Shown one piece after another: positions 1 to 10,286 of a stretch of 35,658 nt of DNA. Every line of letters begins with the position of its first letter. Position 1 is the stretch's first letter. A program made the translations under genes and the position numbers. The DNA comes from Seison nebaliae (lineage: Eukaryota > Rotifera > Pararotatoria > Seisonacea > Seisonidae): assembly GCA_023231475.1 (NCBI GenBank), contig JALJEE010003044.1:1-35658 (forward strand), read 5' to 3'. The notes under the pieces are model-generated. The model had not been told where the DNA came from and did not search any database. It was given only the letters and a program-made list of their open reading frames with translations.

Positions 1-541
1 AAACCAAGAATTCCAAGTGGGAAATATGAGAAGAAGTTTTGAATAAAATTTCTTCCGATTCATAACAATTTTATTGTTTCTTTATGTTTTTAGAAGAAAA
101 ACAGCTTTCGCTGGCGGAATAATTATAATATCGACCGTTCTAATTATTTGTGGTTCTGGCGTTGCAGTAGCAGCAATCACTTCGAACAACGATTCTACAC
201 CACAAGTTGTTAATGAAACCACATCATCGCCTGTCATGGAAAGTACTAGTTTCACTGAATCTTTCATTGATTCTTCCACTGAAACATTCAAACCGAAACG
301 TGGAACGACTTCTGATGATGAAACGAATTCTAATAATGAAGATGATGATCAAGCAAATTCTAATGATGGAAGTGATGGTAATGTTATCATAATCCATCTG
401 GACAATGAGAACTCTAACAACAATGATAATCCAAACGAAAATTTCAATTCAAACGATAATTCGAATGTTCGTAAAAATCCATCAACGACAACAACAACGA
501 CAACAACAACAACAACAACAGCAACAACAACAACGACGACG

Positions 542-572
<31 letters not shown>

Positions 573-1368
573 CGACGACGACCACAACAACAACCACAAC
601 AACCACAACGACGACTATGACCACAACAACAACAACAACGACGACAACAATAATAACGTCGACAAAAACAACAACAACTACAACAACTACAAGAACAACA
701 ACAACCACGACGACAACGACAACGACAACAACTGCTCCAGATAAACTCACAAGTTATTAGTTTCGAATTACTTCGTTAGTTGGTGAAAGGACTGACAACC
801 ATTTATTTTCAGGTTGTTAGAAATGATAGATTATGGTCAGATAATTAATGCGTATATTAAATATAGATTAACTATTAAATATTCAATAAGAAAACCAGGA
901 AATACCAGAAGAACTAAATAAGATGCAGTTAAAAGATCAGGATAACAAGACTAACAAGAGTTGTCTTTACTAATATTGAATATTAGTGGTTAGAGATAGA
1001 ATATATATTCAGATATAATGAACAGTTGTCTTTATTAAGCGAATGGGAATCCACATCTGATGAATAAATCCCTAACAACAAATCCCCGCGGGGTAAATAA
1101 AGGAGGAAGACGGATAATTCACTAAATGAGTCATCGGAAATCAATGATTTAGTCTGATCCTTAAATTCCGAATAAAGTCTATAAGCAAACGAATATCTCT
1201 ATATTTCATGTTCTTATTTTATTTTTATTACTATTAGCACCAACGACGACTGTAACAACAACTCGTGAAGGAAAACAAAAACGGAAGAAAAAACGAAAAA
1301 GAAGAAAACGACGAAAACGACAAAAGAAACGAAGACAAAAAAGAAAACGACAAAAACAACTCCAGTAG
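1..1368 (+). CDS. 3' part of a poly-Thr-stalk membrane protein with a polybasic tail (partial)
   Basis: No family is recognised. Proposed exons are 1-16, 94-752 and 1238-1368; the 5' end lies outside the window. The first exon is tentative (donor GTGGGA, intron 17-93). Exon 2 follows a TTTTTAG acceptor and encodes a short basic stretch (RKTAF), one hydrophobic segment of about 22 residues (GGIIIISTVLIICGSGVAVA), a Ser/Asn/Asp-rich spacer, and then more than 80 residues that are nearly all Thr. Read through, the frame would stop at 758-760. Splicing at 752/1238 (A|GTTATT to CTATTAG) keeps the frame, continues Thr-rich (PTTTVTTTREG) and ends in about 30 residues of almost only Lys, Arg and Gln before TAG at 1366-1368. 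It looks like a signal-anchored, O-glycosylated mucin-like surface protein. The basic tail is the odd part. Function unknown. Confidence 0.5.
484..735 (+). repeat. Imperfect ACA/ACG/ACC trinucleotide tract coding for Thr
   Basis: About 250 nt of ACN codons, mostly ACA and ACG with some ACC and a few interruptions (GCA, ATG, AAA, AGA). Synonymous variation is extensive, so this is not a young pure microsatellite: the Thr run may be kept at protein level. The tract is long enough to cause assembly or length polymorphism. Confidence 0.85.
753..1237 (+). other. Probable intron of the poly-Thr gene
   Basis: 485 nt between a GTTATT donor and a CTATTAG acceptor preceded by a T-rich run. It has stops in all forward frames. 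It holds one copy of a short GC palindrome motif (1080-1098) that recurs at 7782-7800. No other feature seen. Confidence 0.45.
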
Positions 1369-3142
1369 AAGGATGGTTGGAATAAAACATTAAGAATTAT
1401 TTATATAACCATTTCACATGACAATTAATGTTTACCTGAAAATGTTTTATTTTTAAACCTTTGATATGGTAGCAATTTCATCAAAAAAGTTGAAACATAT
1501 TCAAATTATTAACCGTCGCTACGATTCTTTCGTCTCACAAATTGTCAGTGACAATTAATTTATTAAGAAAACAAAAATATATGGTTTATTCTTCAATGAA
1601 CTGATCGTGATGTGATGAAGAAATGAATTTGATGTGTAGCGATTCGACAATATTGTTTATATACTTATAGTCTTATATAAGTAAGTGTATGATATTGTGA
1701 GAACAATCTTTAAATACCAAACACTTACATATATGATATAATTTCATGGATTTGTAATTCTTGCTTTCATTTGAATTTATGACAACCCTAACGTTACTGA
1801 TATGTGAAATATTGTAGATTGTAGTGTACATTCTGATTGTAGATCAACATATATCTGATTATAAGCGTTATATCCTCTGAATTTGAGAGTCTCAAATGAC
1901 ACTCACATGAAACTATTTTTCATATTCTAACAGTTTACAAACCGTTACAATCAAATTTCTTTTTAATAAGAAATCAGATCCCTCTATGCTTATTATTGAT
2001 ATACAGTAGAACCGTAAGGGACAGTTTTGAGATTTTATAAAACAGGTGAAATCTTCAGTCCAATTTAAAATCTTTTATAATGATAAATATTATAGAATAG
2101 CCCGATTCTAGGCTTTAAGATGGTGACAAAAGTCTTGAAAAAAATTTAATATTTCATGCATTAAAACAAAAATGTATTATTTCATAATAGAAATCGCATT
2201 TTCCATAACGGTTCAGTTAAGAACAATTGCTATTATTAGATTGTATACCCTGCAATAATGTGGAGCATGCCAATTATATAATGTAAGAAAAATGGAAACT
2301 TTCAAGGAAAAAACACTAAAACTAACGTAACTCTTGATTATTTCTTATCTACTATTAAATTGTTTTCTTACTCAATTGTATCGCTCAAACATTCAAAACT
2401 GTATGAAATGTTTAAACTTTTTATTTATCAATTTCTTCAATTTTTCCGCATAATTCCGTTTCATGTTTGAAATACTCGACAACATCATTTTTACGGATCA
2501 ACATGCTACGGTCAATTTTACTTCGGTTAACTGGGATGGAATATTCATAAAGTTGCCAAATTTTAATATTTAATAATTCCTGATTTATTACAATTATGAA
2601 ATATTCGCATAAATTCCGGGATGATTAATATTGTCGAAGCGTTTTTCTGTAAAAACATTCAAATGGACATGTTAAGCAATCGTTTGACATTCAATAAATT
2701 TTAATATTGTCCCGGAGGTAATAGAAACAGCACAAATTGAATGGCATTCGAAGTTTAATATATTTTCTAACAATTACGGTATTTTTATTTTATACTCGTT
2801 TATTATTAATTTTTATTAATTTTATTGAATTATTTTTTAATTTTTCTATGGTCTCGTGTAGATTCTACACCATTCTACACTGTATAAGAAGAAACATTTC
2901 ACTTATTATTATTATAATTTAATTTTTGTAAATAATAATTTATTAGGCGGTTTTTAGGTCTCTAGTGAGATACGTGGAAGAAGTAAGTTAGAAGTTGATT
3001 CATGTTGATTATAATAATTTCGGTGTCATGATTGAATTATGATTGAAAATATCAATGATTGTCAAATTTAAATTGAAGCTCAATTGATATCAGAATTATT
3101 CCAATAATATAATTTGTTTAGTTGAAGATATAATTAGGAAGA
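1369..3142. other. Intergenic, AT-rich; no gene seen
   Basis: About 1.8 kb with only short frames broken by stops on both strands. It should hold the 3' UTR of the poly-Thr gene and the promoter/5' UTR of the gene starting at 3143. I could not pick out a defined promoter element, tRNA or transposon end. Confidence 0.5.
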
Positions 3143-6100
3143 ATGAAAGATTTGAACGACGTAGAGATTATGGAAGATGGGGAGATAATAGATGATGATG
3201 AGAATGATGATTTGGAGAAGTGTATTAATGAAAAGGAAATTGAATTAAAGAAGTTGTTGAGACGAGTTGATGATTTGAAGAGAACGATTAATATCATTGA
3301 AGAGAATATGGATGAATCGAAATTGAAGAACGAGACGCTTCAATATTTCCTCTCCAGTCAAACGGTAACGGCATTCACTTCTTATTTCTTCAAATTCCAA
3401 CAATTCTCTAAATTGATGCACGTCCTCTCGAACCGTTGTAATGTCCACAATTTGAAAAAGAAGAAAAAGAAGAAGGAACAGAAAAAGAATAAAGAACGTT
3501 TACGACGACTTCTCTCCAATAAACAAGATGGTGAGAAGGAGTTGTTGTTGTTGAGAGAGCGATTCCATAAATTGATGGACATCCATCACAAGAAGACGAT
3601 TGAAGAGTTGGAGAAAAAGAAATTGGAGAATTTTGAGAGTTTTCCTAAGAGGAAGAAATATGAGGATGACAATGACGAGGAAATGAAAAAAGAAACAGAC
3701 GATGATGTCGACGTTGAAACGGAGAAGAATAATATGAGAGAAACGAATGAAGAATTATTGAAGAATTTGAAAATTGACGAAATTTTACCGAAACGTTTCG
3801 GTGTTAATACAAATCGATCAATGATTAATGAATTGGATGAATCGAAAGAAATGTTAATTTTATTCAATCTCTTCTTACAGATGTTCGACAAAGAGGCATT
3901 GGACGCGATACAAATGTATCAATATCAGAAAGAATCGTTAGAGAAATATTTTTATTATTTGAAAGTATTTGAACGGAATCGATTGAAACAGAATATTCCA
4001 TATCTTATTCCGTTCGATTTAATGAAACAAGAGAAAGTGAAAAAGAAGAATAGTCAAAAGAGAATTTTCCAAATAAAAAACTTCTTTCGTAATTCTATCA
4101 AACAAATCTTCTTGGATGATTTAGATGAATTGTTACAATTAGAGAATGGAGAATTGAAAGATATTCGTTATAAATACGAAGTTATTCTGACAAAAAAGAA
4201 TTTGGATAATTTAGAGAGTTTTAAGAACGTCCTACTCTTCCAATTTGATCAATATGCTAAAGAGTTGAAAGGACGACAGATGATCTTACATGAATTATTT
4301 CTCTTATTTAAATTGATGTTAAATACGAATCGCAACTTTTTCATGAGTTGCGCTGAACAATATGGAAAATTAGTATTTCAACGAAATCAGAAAGATATAA
4401 TTCAGGAGGCGATTGACACCGTCAAATTAGACGAGAAGATGACGGAAGAAGAGAAGAGTGTGGAGGAGAATGAAACGGAGATTGTGGAAGAGAATGATGA
4501 AATGGAGAAAGAGGAAGATAATCATCAAAATTCGAAGAAGAATTTGAATAAGAAGAAAAAGAGAAATGTACTTTTGGAGAAACCGTTTAATATTTTAGAT
4601 TTGAAGGAGGATATGATCAAAGAATTTATGCCATTTATTTTTATTCGAATTAATGAAGATAACAGAAGTGGAGAATTGATACATCCAATGCACGAATTTG
4701 TCGATATGCAAAATTTGATTATCGAACAATCAAAACAAACATCTATCTGGTATCAATTGGATGATGACGGACGATATGATTTGATTGAAAATCAGTTGGA
4801 TAAATATCAGAAAATTTATGATGCTCTTATCGCCATCGATCATCATTTGCCTGGTACAATCGACGAATTGATAGAGAATCGATTAAATCAGATCATTCGA
4901 ACGTCAGTCGATTCGGATGATAAAGATCCGAATATGTTGTTAGAAGATAATTTAGAATCGAATCAAAACGATGAGATTGGGGAAGAGGGAGAAGTCGAAC
5001 AAGAAATATTGGTAAGGGATTTGCATCCATCTCATGAAGGAACTAATCTCCCCATCGGATTACCACCCGTCAAACAATTCCATAAGGAAAATATTCAGCA
5101 TTTACGTAAATCGGAAGTTCCGCCCAACTTTTATGAGAACGTTCCATTTTATCCGTCGAAATTCCTTTATTCAAATCCTCAATTCATTCCATATCCATTC
5201 CAACAACAAATGCGACATCAACAATTTATGCGACAACAACAATTCATTCGTCATCAACATCAATCACAACCGTCTCCCCATCATTATCATCCTCATCATC
5301 GTCATCCATATATGAATATGGAGAATTTTTCAAATATTCACGAATTTCGTCAATCATATGAACAACGTCAGAAAGTGTTAACCGCTGCAGCATTAGAAGC
5401 GAAGTTGAGATATGAAAAAAAAGCAGCTGAAAGACAGAAGAAATTTGATGATCACATGACCATCACATTTGCTGATGAAACTCAGAGAATATTTAACAAA
5501 CCGAAACAAATTCCTTCCTCCACTAATATCGTGGAGAATAATCGATCGAATAATAAAAACACGTCATTCTTCATGTTCGGTCATATGGGAAAAGTAGGAG
5601 AAGAGACATCTAAAAATAATGAACGATTGACAATTGTGAAAGATGAAACTATTTTGGAATTGACGAAAAAATTCTCAACTGTCAAATATCCGGATAAACC
5701 ATTGAAACAGAAATTATTAGATAGTAAAATAGAAACATCATATAATCGTTTATGTCGACAGAATTTCTCACAGAAAGTTTTATTCAGAAATTGGAATGTT
5801 GGACAAATTCGAATTTCATACAAAGAATGTAATCGTCTAAAGAATCAGCATCAGCCTCGTCAGAGAAATAGAAATAATTTGAATTTATTGGGAAATGATG
5901 GACGAGATGAGAAATTATCAAGACGTGAATTCTTCTCATATTCGTACGATTTCCGCAATCCAAGTAATAATGGATCTATGTTATTAACATTCATTCGTCT
6001 TATGCCGTTAGCTGTCGTTCTTAGTGAACCTCATCTACCTGAAAACAATAAAGAACGACAAACAACATCAGTTATGTTATCCACTTCTAGTCTATCATCT

Positions 6101-6241
6101 ACCAATCCGAACGATTTCCACGAGAAACAAATTCGACGAGTTCATCGTGATCATCATCATCATCGAAATCATCGTGATCACAATCATATTTCACGTGATC
6201 ATCATCATCGAGATCATGTGGCAAAGAAGAGACGTCGGTGA
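3143..6241 (+). CDS. Unrecognised 1032-residue coiled-coil, His-rich protein, probably nuclear
   Basis: One uninterrupted frame, with an in-frame TAA just upstream supporting the ATG at 3143. The N-terminus is acidic (DGEIIDDDEN). A charged coiled-coil follows (about residues 20-160) with a Lys-rich block, then acidic linkers around 170-200 and 430-470. A mostly helical Leu/Phe/Asp-rich region spans about 210-430, and a mixed region about 480-600. A Gln/His/Pro segment covers 690-740, a second helix about 745-790, and a more conserved-looking block (VLFRNWNVGQIRISYKEC) lies near 880. The C-terminus is a His/Arg/Asp repeat ending in AKKRRR, which reads as a nuclear localisation signal. Cysteines are few, so no zinc finger is visible. 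The DGEI-type start is common in RNA-processing factors, which is only a hint. No introns and no family recognised. Confidence 0.85.
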   Translation: MKDLNDVEIMEDGEIIDDDENDDLEKCINEKEIELKKLLRRVDDLKRTINIIEENMDESKLKNETLQYFLSSQTVTAFTSYFFKFQQFSKLMHVLSNRCNVHNLKKKKKKKEQKKNKERLRRLLSNKQDGEKELLLLRERFHKLMDIHHKKTIEELEKKKLENFESFPKRKKYEDDNDEEMKKETDDDVDVETEKNNMRETNEELLKNLKIDEILPKRFGVNTNRSMINELDESKEMLILFNLFLQMFDKEALDAIQMYQYQKESLEKYFYYLKVFERNRLKQNIPYLIPFDLMKQEKVKKKNSQKRIFQIKNFFRNSIKQIFLDDLDELLQLENGELKDIRYKYEVILTKKNLDNLESFKNVLLFQFDQYAKELKGRQMILHELFLLFKLMLNTNRNFFMSCAEQYGKLVFQRNQKDIIQEAIDTVKLDEKMTEEEKSVEENETEIVEENDEMEKEEDNHQNSKKNLNKKKKRNVLLEKPFNILDLKEDMIKEFMPFIFIRINEDNRSGELIHPMHEFVDMQNLIIEQSKQTSIWYQLDDDGRYDLIENQLDKYQKIYDALIAIDHHLPGTIDELIENRLNQIIRTSVDSDDKDPNMLLEDNLESNQNDEIGEEGEVEQEILVRDLHPSHEGTNLPIGLPPVKQFHKENIQHLRKSEVPPNFYENVPFYPSKFLYSNPQFIPYPFQQQMRHQQFMRQQQFIRHQHQSQPSPHHYHPHHRHPYMNMENFSNIHEFRQSYEQRQKVLTAAALEAKLRYEKKAAERQKKFDDHMTITFADETQRIFNKPKQIPSSTNIVENNRSNNKNTSFFMFGHMGKVGEETSKNNERLTIVKDETILELTKKFSTVKYPDKPLKQKLLDSKIETSYNRLCRQNFSQKVLFRNWNVGQIRISYKECNRLKNQHQPRQRNRNNLNLLGNDGRDEKLSRREFFSYSYDFRNPSNNGSMLLTFIRLMPLAVVLSEPHLPENNKERQTTSVMLSTSSLSSTNPNDFHEKQIRRVHRDHHHHRNHRDHNHISRDHHHRDHVAKKRRR

Positions 6242-8718
6242 TACCGCGTGTCGATCACTAATCGTCAATGTTATGTAATAATTATTCTTTTTGTCATATA
6301 TGTAAGAAATCGACAAATTTTATTATTTGGTTCATTTCCGTCATTTGTCGAATGTGGTAGAGGAGAAGAGAGAGAGTTTTTTTCTTCATTTTCTTAAAAG
6401 TAATTTTAAGTCAATTTTTTTAAACATAGAACATTTCATTTTAGAGGCAGAATTTTTAAGGATTCGTCGATGAAACTGGAACGATTTTTTGGCAATTTTC
6501 CACAATTATTTTCCACAAATTTTAAATGAATGAAAATTAATTGAGTTACCGATTGACAAAGAAGATTTATAAAAGAAGATATTGAAAACAAACTAATATT
6601 TACAATAAATTCTTATTAGGAATATCCGAATTTTTTTGAGATTTCTATTTTTCTAAAAATTAATGTTTTCCATTTAAAATAAATTTAATCATTTCTTATT
6701 CCATCAAATTGAACATGATATATAATCAACAACAACAACAACAAGATCATTCTTTCCACCATAAGATTCATATATTGGATTCCTCAATTATTTTCATTGT
6801 CAACCACATTAAAGATATTAGAATGTTGTGATTAAGTGAAGTGATGATTGAGGCAAAATTGTTTAAATTAAACTTTATATAAAATAGAGTTGATTAATTG
6901 TGAGAAGTGGAGAAAGAGTGAGAAGGTGGAGAATGAATAGGGGGAGAAAGAGAGAGAGAGAGACAGTGTCGTATTTTACTGTTAGGTTTATTGTGAAAAA
7001 TTTGAAGGAAAACTCTTGAAAATGTGAAGGATCAGAAATTTATTATTCATTTATTCGATCGGTCAATTGTTTCTTCAATTCGATATTCACCAAATTCTTC
7101 AATTTCGTTATGTGTTCGAGTTAGAGAGGAGAAACGACATGAAGAAATAAGAAGACATAGAAAGATGATTACATTACGAATTGGATGATTGTGAAGAATG
7201 ATGAATAAAAAACAAATTTGTTTCATCATCACAATTATTAAGAATTCGAAAAATTTATTCTTTCCTTCTTTGTCATGAGAACCATGACGATAATGATGAA
7301 GGTACAATTCCTAATTTTTAATCATTCGATTTCATAATTAGAATGATAGGAAGCATTTAAAAAATAATTTGCTAATCGATTTCACTAATTGATTTTAATC
7401 CAATTTCCCACATTATAAAACGAGAAGTATCTTCCTTTCAGTCTCTTTCATTTATTGTCATTCTAACGGTTATGTTCATCAGAAATGAAAGACTAATATG
7501 TCGATTGAACTGTTCCATAAAATTCATCGATCCTCTATCAGTAAAACCGGAATTACTGACTTAACTTATGTAGAATCTTGTAGAAATGGTAGTTAGATAG
7601 TCATTTCCTTATTCGTCTTACTTTTTCATAATGGTAATACTCACTTTCAATTTAACTCATCAAAATTATTAATTTCTCAGTTAATTTTCCCTTTCCACTT
7701 TCACACAATTAAAGTATGAAGATAACGATTGTAAAATTCTTTAATTATTTTTTTTAATTTTTTTTTATTTATTATAAAATCAAATCCCCTCGGGGTAAAT
7801 TAAAAAGAATTAAAAGTTTTCTTCCAATGACGATTTCATCTCTTAAATATTCTGGAATATGAGAAGTAATATCGAAATTAGAAGAAATGTAAAGAGCATC
7901 ATCGAAAGATTCAGGAACATCAATCGAATAGTAAGAACAAAAAAAGATAACTGGATTGAAAAAATTTTTACACTGGAAATAGACTGAATTATTTTCAAAT
8001 ATCTTTGAATTATACGTTATAAGAATTCATGAAAAATTACAAGAAAAATAATTGTTAAACTATCGCAATGGCGAGAATCGCTCGTTTCATAAGAGTTTTT
8101 CAATTCAACGATAAAGTTTCAAAGTGAATCTGATGAAATTTTAAGTTTGTTCATACGCAATATTTTATTTCCAATATTTTAAGCGAATAATTATTCGCTT
8201 AATCACATGTAATTATAATGCACATGTCCCCATTCTATTTAAAATTTTTTTAAAAAGGAGTGAAATGGTGAGTTCCTTTGTTTTTCTTTTACCTCATCTT
8301 CATTTACTCAAAACCCATATTTTTTCGGGTAAAAATTGATGAAAATGAAAATTTTATTTTTTGCTCGTTTTTTTTTTCATCGAGCTGAATGTAATATTGT
8401 GAAAAAAAATCATTATTATTATTTGAGCAAGAGTTCTGAAGAAATTGAAAATAGAAGGAAAAAAAATTAAAAATTGTAAGCGATATTTCCATCAATTATT
8501 AACACTAATCTATGTTTAATTTTCTATGTTTGATATTTTCTAGTGAAAATGATAACTTCTATGATATTTTCCTACAATCGTATTAAATATCTGTAATATT
8601 TTTTAGTTTATTGCATTACAATCTTATTCCGATTTACAATGGTTATAATCAGCTATATTTATATTCGAGAGGACAAATCCTTAAAACATATCGCGATGTT
8701 TTATTAGACAATTAAATG
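6242..8718. other. Intergenic, AT-rich; simple repeats only
   Basis: About 2.5 kb without a credible gene. It includes an AATAAA at about 6604 that could serve the upstream gene, a short AG run ending near 6963, a second copy of the CCCC-CGGGG motif at 7782-7800, and a perfect 24-bp palindrome at 8179-8202. The small frames here are AT-rich and not protein-like. Confidence 0.5.
8179..8202. repeat. Perfect 24-bp palindrome
   Basis: The half-site TTAAGCGAATAA is followed directly by its reverse complement, with no spacer. It could form a cruciform or be a symmetric protein-binding site. Nothing nearby assigns a role. Confidence 0.85.
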
Positions 8719-9051
8719 GAATTTAGGACATAAGAACGGCGGGATAAAAGAGCCACGAGACAAAAGAGCTACGGAAAAAAGAGCCATGAACAAAAGAGCC
8801 ACACAGACTCCTAAAAATAAGATATTTACTATATTATAGATAGTTCATACAATTTTCTTTATTTCTTCGAAATATGATGAAAATCAAGTCCATCGTATCA
8901 AATGTGTCAATTAAGTTTTTCAAATGAGCAGTAAGTGTTTTCTTCTTCATTTTTGGAGTTTTATTCTTTTCTGCTTTATTCTTGTTGATGTTGTTCAAGA
9001 ATCGGAATTTTGTCCATGGCTCTTTTCTGCCTAGCTCTTTTGTCCTTCCCC
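8719..9051. mobile_element. 333-bp non-autonomous transposon with inverted arrays of 15-16-bp units, possibly MULE-like
   Basis: The element is flanked by a 10-bp direct repeat, CAATTAAATG, at 8709-8718 and 9052-9061. The left end holds five tandem units of 15-16 bp (8725-8802), consensus close to GGACAAAAGAGCCACG. The right end holds three units in inverted orientation (about 9004-9051). The outer ends match loosely (G, then five variable bases, then WAGGACAWAAGARC). The middle, about 200 bp, has no transposase. A 9-10-bp target duplication and long repeat-rich ends fit Mutator-like elements, but no coding part is present to confirm the superfamily. It lies between genes and disrupts none. 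Confidence 0.7.
8725..8802 (+). repeat. Five-unit tandem array, left end of the 333-bp element
   Basis: Units start at 8725, 8741, 8757, 8773 and 8788. The shared core is AAAAGAGCCA or a close variant, with more variable bases between cores. The outermost unit is the most diverged. Such subterminal repeats are commonly transposase-binding sites; here that is inferred. Confidence 0.75.
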
Positions 9052-9458
9052 CAATTAAATGATACATTCGAACAGTTTCTCACCAGTTTTGATTTTCTAG
9101 GAGAAAATGCAGTTTCTACATTTCGTTTTCTATATTCATCGTTCCCCCGTTGGGAAAAATAGAGCGATAAGCAAGAAAAAAAGAAAACGATAGATCCAAA
9201 ATTTATTCCAAAATTAACGCGGACAAATTCAAAAATCGGACAAAGTTATTTCTTTTTCCATTTTTTTTGGAAACATTATTTTTGTTGACCTATTGAAGTT
9301 GACAGTATTTGAAGGCAGGAAAAATTTCTGGCGCTCTCCGATTAATTTGGTGCTTCTCGGGCAAATTGAGTTCGTATACAGTAGTTCGTTATTTTGAATA
9401 ATGCCATTGAAAATAGTTATTTGGTACATACGCATGGTAATGAGGAAGGCATGTAGGC

Positions 9459-9480
9459 CGTATATAATATATTATATACG
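9459..9480. repeat. Perfect 22-bp palindrome
   Basis: The half-site CGTATATAATA is followed by its exact reverse complement. It consists mostly of alternating T and A between CG ends, and could extrude as a cruciform. Role unknown. Confidence 0.85.
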
Positions 9481-9624
9481 CAAACCCCACATAACATGCT
9501 AATATGTTTTGTACATTCATATGCCGAAATTTATCCGAAGAAGAGTATGAGGTATATGTATTATCAAACTACTAATATTTCCTGTGCCCCTATATAAGTA
9601 CAAGTGGGTGCATGTGTGTGTCTG

Positions 9625-9649
9625 CGTGTGTGTGTGTGTGTGTGTGTGT
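9625..9649. repeat. TG dinucleotide microsatellite
   Basis: An uninterrupted run of alternating G and T, preceded by a shorter interrupted run from about 9607. Confidence 0.9.
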
Positions 9650-10254
9650 ATGAAAAAGAATGGTCCTGCCTATGTACGTACATGGAATTTGAGAATATGT
9701 ACAGAAAATTTACAATGTAAATAGTTACGTATTGTTATTATTATTCCTGAAAGAAATCAAGTTCCTAAAGATGTTTGAAGATTGATTAGTTGAATAATAA
9801 TCAAAGTTTATTCCTTTTCTCGCTATCTTTCAACGACGACTAATAAGGAATAATGGTGGAACAGTTGAATTTCATGCAAATAATCAGGGAGAATAATAAC
9901 TAGTGGAAGAATTGAACTTACAATCTTTTAGTAATGATATGTACATTACTGAATAATTAACGGGTCATTTTTCCCATTGTTCCTACCTCCCAATATTCAT
10001 CATAACATGCCAAAAGGGAACTTTCTTCCTCTTCATCATCACTAAATACTAGAGGAACTTTCCGTTACATACATCGTTTAAATGAAATATCTGTAGTAGT
10101 GGGAGATGAAGACGAAGGGGGAAGTATTTATTTCTACTCTCAATAATTTTATTTGAAAAAAAAATGAAATTAAAAAAAAACAAAAATTTTTTTTTCTGGA
10201 AGAGAAAAATAAATGAATTACCATATTTTCTGCATCTCTATGATAATGTAGAAT

Positions 10255-10280
<26 letters not shown>
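10255..10280. repeat. AG dinucleotide microsatellite
   Basis: About thirteen AG units, followed by degenerate purine sequence to about 10290. Confidence 0.9.

Positions 10281-10286
<6 letters not shown>

Noticed and set aside
82..750. Minus-strand frame of nearly pure valine
   Set aside because: It is the antisense of the Thr codon tract; no initiation context or homology.
8834..9067. Minus-strand 77-codon frame over the 333-bp element
   Set aside because: It reads through the repeat array and AT-rich interior with no transposase motif.
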